Shown here piece by piece: positions 52,847-53,366 of a DNA stretch of 53,366 nt; position 1 is the first letter of the stretch, and the number at the start of each line of letters is the position of its first letter. A model generated the notes under the pieces. That model was not told the DNA's origin. It saw only the letters and a list, made by a program, of their open reading frames with translations, and did not search any database. This DNA is from D37C17 sp964551815 (lineage in GTDB: Bacteria; Fidelibacterota; Marinisomatia; SCGC-AAA003-L08; D37C17). Location: the NCBI GenBank assembly GCA_964551815.1, contig CAZKEL010000007.1, forward strand, positions 1-53,366, given 5' to 3'. A program made the position numbers and the translations under genes.

Positions 52847-53366
52847 TTTTCCAATCTCCATTTTCCATTCTCCCTGCTCCAATCTCCCCTCTACGCAAGC
52901 TGCGATGGGCAAGCCTTTTTCCTGTTTCCTTTCTCCTGTTTTCCTTAATCTACTCACAAGATATTCTTGGCGATGTAAACCAGGACGGCACGATTGATAT
53001 TTTAGATATATTGCGAACGGTAAATATTGTACTTAATGTTCCCCCTGAACCGACAGATTATGAGAATTGGGCAGCCGATGTGAATGCAGATTCTATTATA
53101 AACATCCAAGATATACTACTCATGGTAGAAATTATTCTTGAATCTGAAGAAAACATTGGAGAATGGGTAAATATTTCACCATTTGATTTTGAGGAAGAAA
53201 ATTATACTCTAAGTGGATCTTTCATTAATGATCATCAGGGGTGGTTTATACAAATTGGTAATAATAAAAATATATTGTATTATACTGCAAATATGGGAGA
53301 ATCTTGGGAAGAAATTCTACCTATATTTAATTTTGAATTTAAAGATTTATCGTTTTATTCAATTCA
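52786..53366 (+). CDS. Secreted dockerin-like protein, paralogue of the 2029-3582 gene, partial
   Basis: Start ATG 52786; open to the right edge (193 codons). The leader MQFFQTWMNRFYHFQNF is nearly identical to that of the 517-aa protein, followed by SPLRKLRWASLFPVSFLLFSLIYSQ. This leader contains only one copy of the GATGGGCAAGC element. Residues about 65-120 are two dockerin-like EF-hands (GDVNQDGTIDILDIL, ADVNADSIINIQDIL). The visible rest contains 'YYTANMGESWEEI', resembling BNR/YCF48-like beta-propeller blades. Its C-terminus is outside the window. Function unknown; presumably extracellular. Confidence 0.8.
   Translation, partial: MQFFQTWMNRFYHFQNFLKSIFQSPFSILPAPISPLRKLRWASLFPVSFLLFSLIYSQDILGDVNQDGTIDILDILRTVNIVLNVPPEPTDYENWAADVNADSIINIQDILLMVEIILESEENIGEWVNISPFDFEEENYTLSGSFINDHQGWFIQIGNNKNILYYTANMGESWEEILPIFNFEFKDLSFYSI

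Overview
This looks like a metagenome-derived scaffold from a Gram-negative bacterium of the Fibrobacteres-Chlorobi-Bacteroidetes (FCB) superphylum. The protein style best fits Candidatus Marinimicrobia (SAR406) or a close relative. This is an inference from large secreted proteins with C-terminal 'NPFNP' type IX-secretion-like sorting domains, dockerin-like paired EF-hands ('GDVNQDGxVDILDIV'), Cys/Trp-rich DCxGxWGG repeats and endosialidase-chaperone proteins. No rRNA, tRNA, CRISPR array, transposase or phage module was seen. One 100-N assembly gap lies at 47020-47119.

Layout. (1) 1-3582, minus strand: a dockerin/beta-propeller secreted protein followed by a zinc metallopeptidase that runs off the left edge. 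(2) 3883-7433, minus: tatD and metG overlapping by 4 bp, then an orphan DUF4143-type ATPase. (3) 7649-9400: a TPR-transmembrane-HTH regulator. (4) 9700-10259: a MazE/MazF-like pair between direct copies of an intergenic repeat. (5) 10911-22843: a secreted-protein block with a frameshifted S74 endosialidase-chaperone protein, a 2450-aa LamG/calcium-repeat protein with a sorting domain, a small dockerin protein, and a dockerin-PNGase F-like enzyme. (6) 22945-31174: a respiratory operon with several very small membrane proteins, a HEAT protein, Rieske protein, split cytochrome b of b6-like heme spacing, a membrane-anchored octaheme cytochrome c and a 2[4Fe-4S] ferredoxin, closed by a strong terminator. 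(7) 31368-32908, minus: a toxin, an MqsA-like antitoxin and a SecB-like chaperone, i.e. a toxin-antitoxin-chaperone module. (8) 33190-34804, minus: a copper-binding/SCO fusion and a cupredoxin-like protein. (9) 34903-50471: a second secreted metallopeptidase, a small outer-membrane protein, a nucleotide-transporter-like/HEAT/cyclic-nucleotide-binding fusion, a giant FG-GAP/DCxGxWGG/LRR protein broken by the gap, and a DUF6588-like protein. (10) 50649-52424: aspS. (11) 52786 to the edge: a second dockerin protein whose leader and N-terminus are a near copy of those at 3582, in inverted orientation.

How it fits together. The cytochrome operon, SCO-like protein and cupredoxin suggest an electron-transport neighbourhood. 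The secreted proteins (two metallopeptidases, a PNGase F-like deglycosidase, an LamG adhesin and several dockerin-like proteins) suggest attack on glycoproteins at or outside the cell surface. No cohesin was recognised, so the dockerin partners are unknown. The items most worth following up are the SecB-linked toxin-antitoxin module, the duplicated leader with a hairpin that would cover the ribosome-binding site, the octaheme bc-type complex with its tiny membrane proteins, and the giant repeat protein whose gap is bounded by two identical 55-bp ends.
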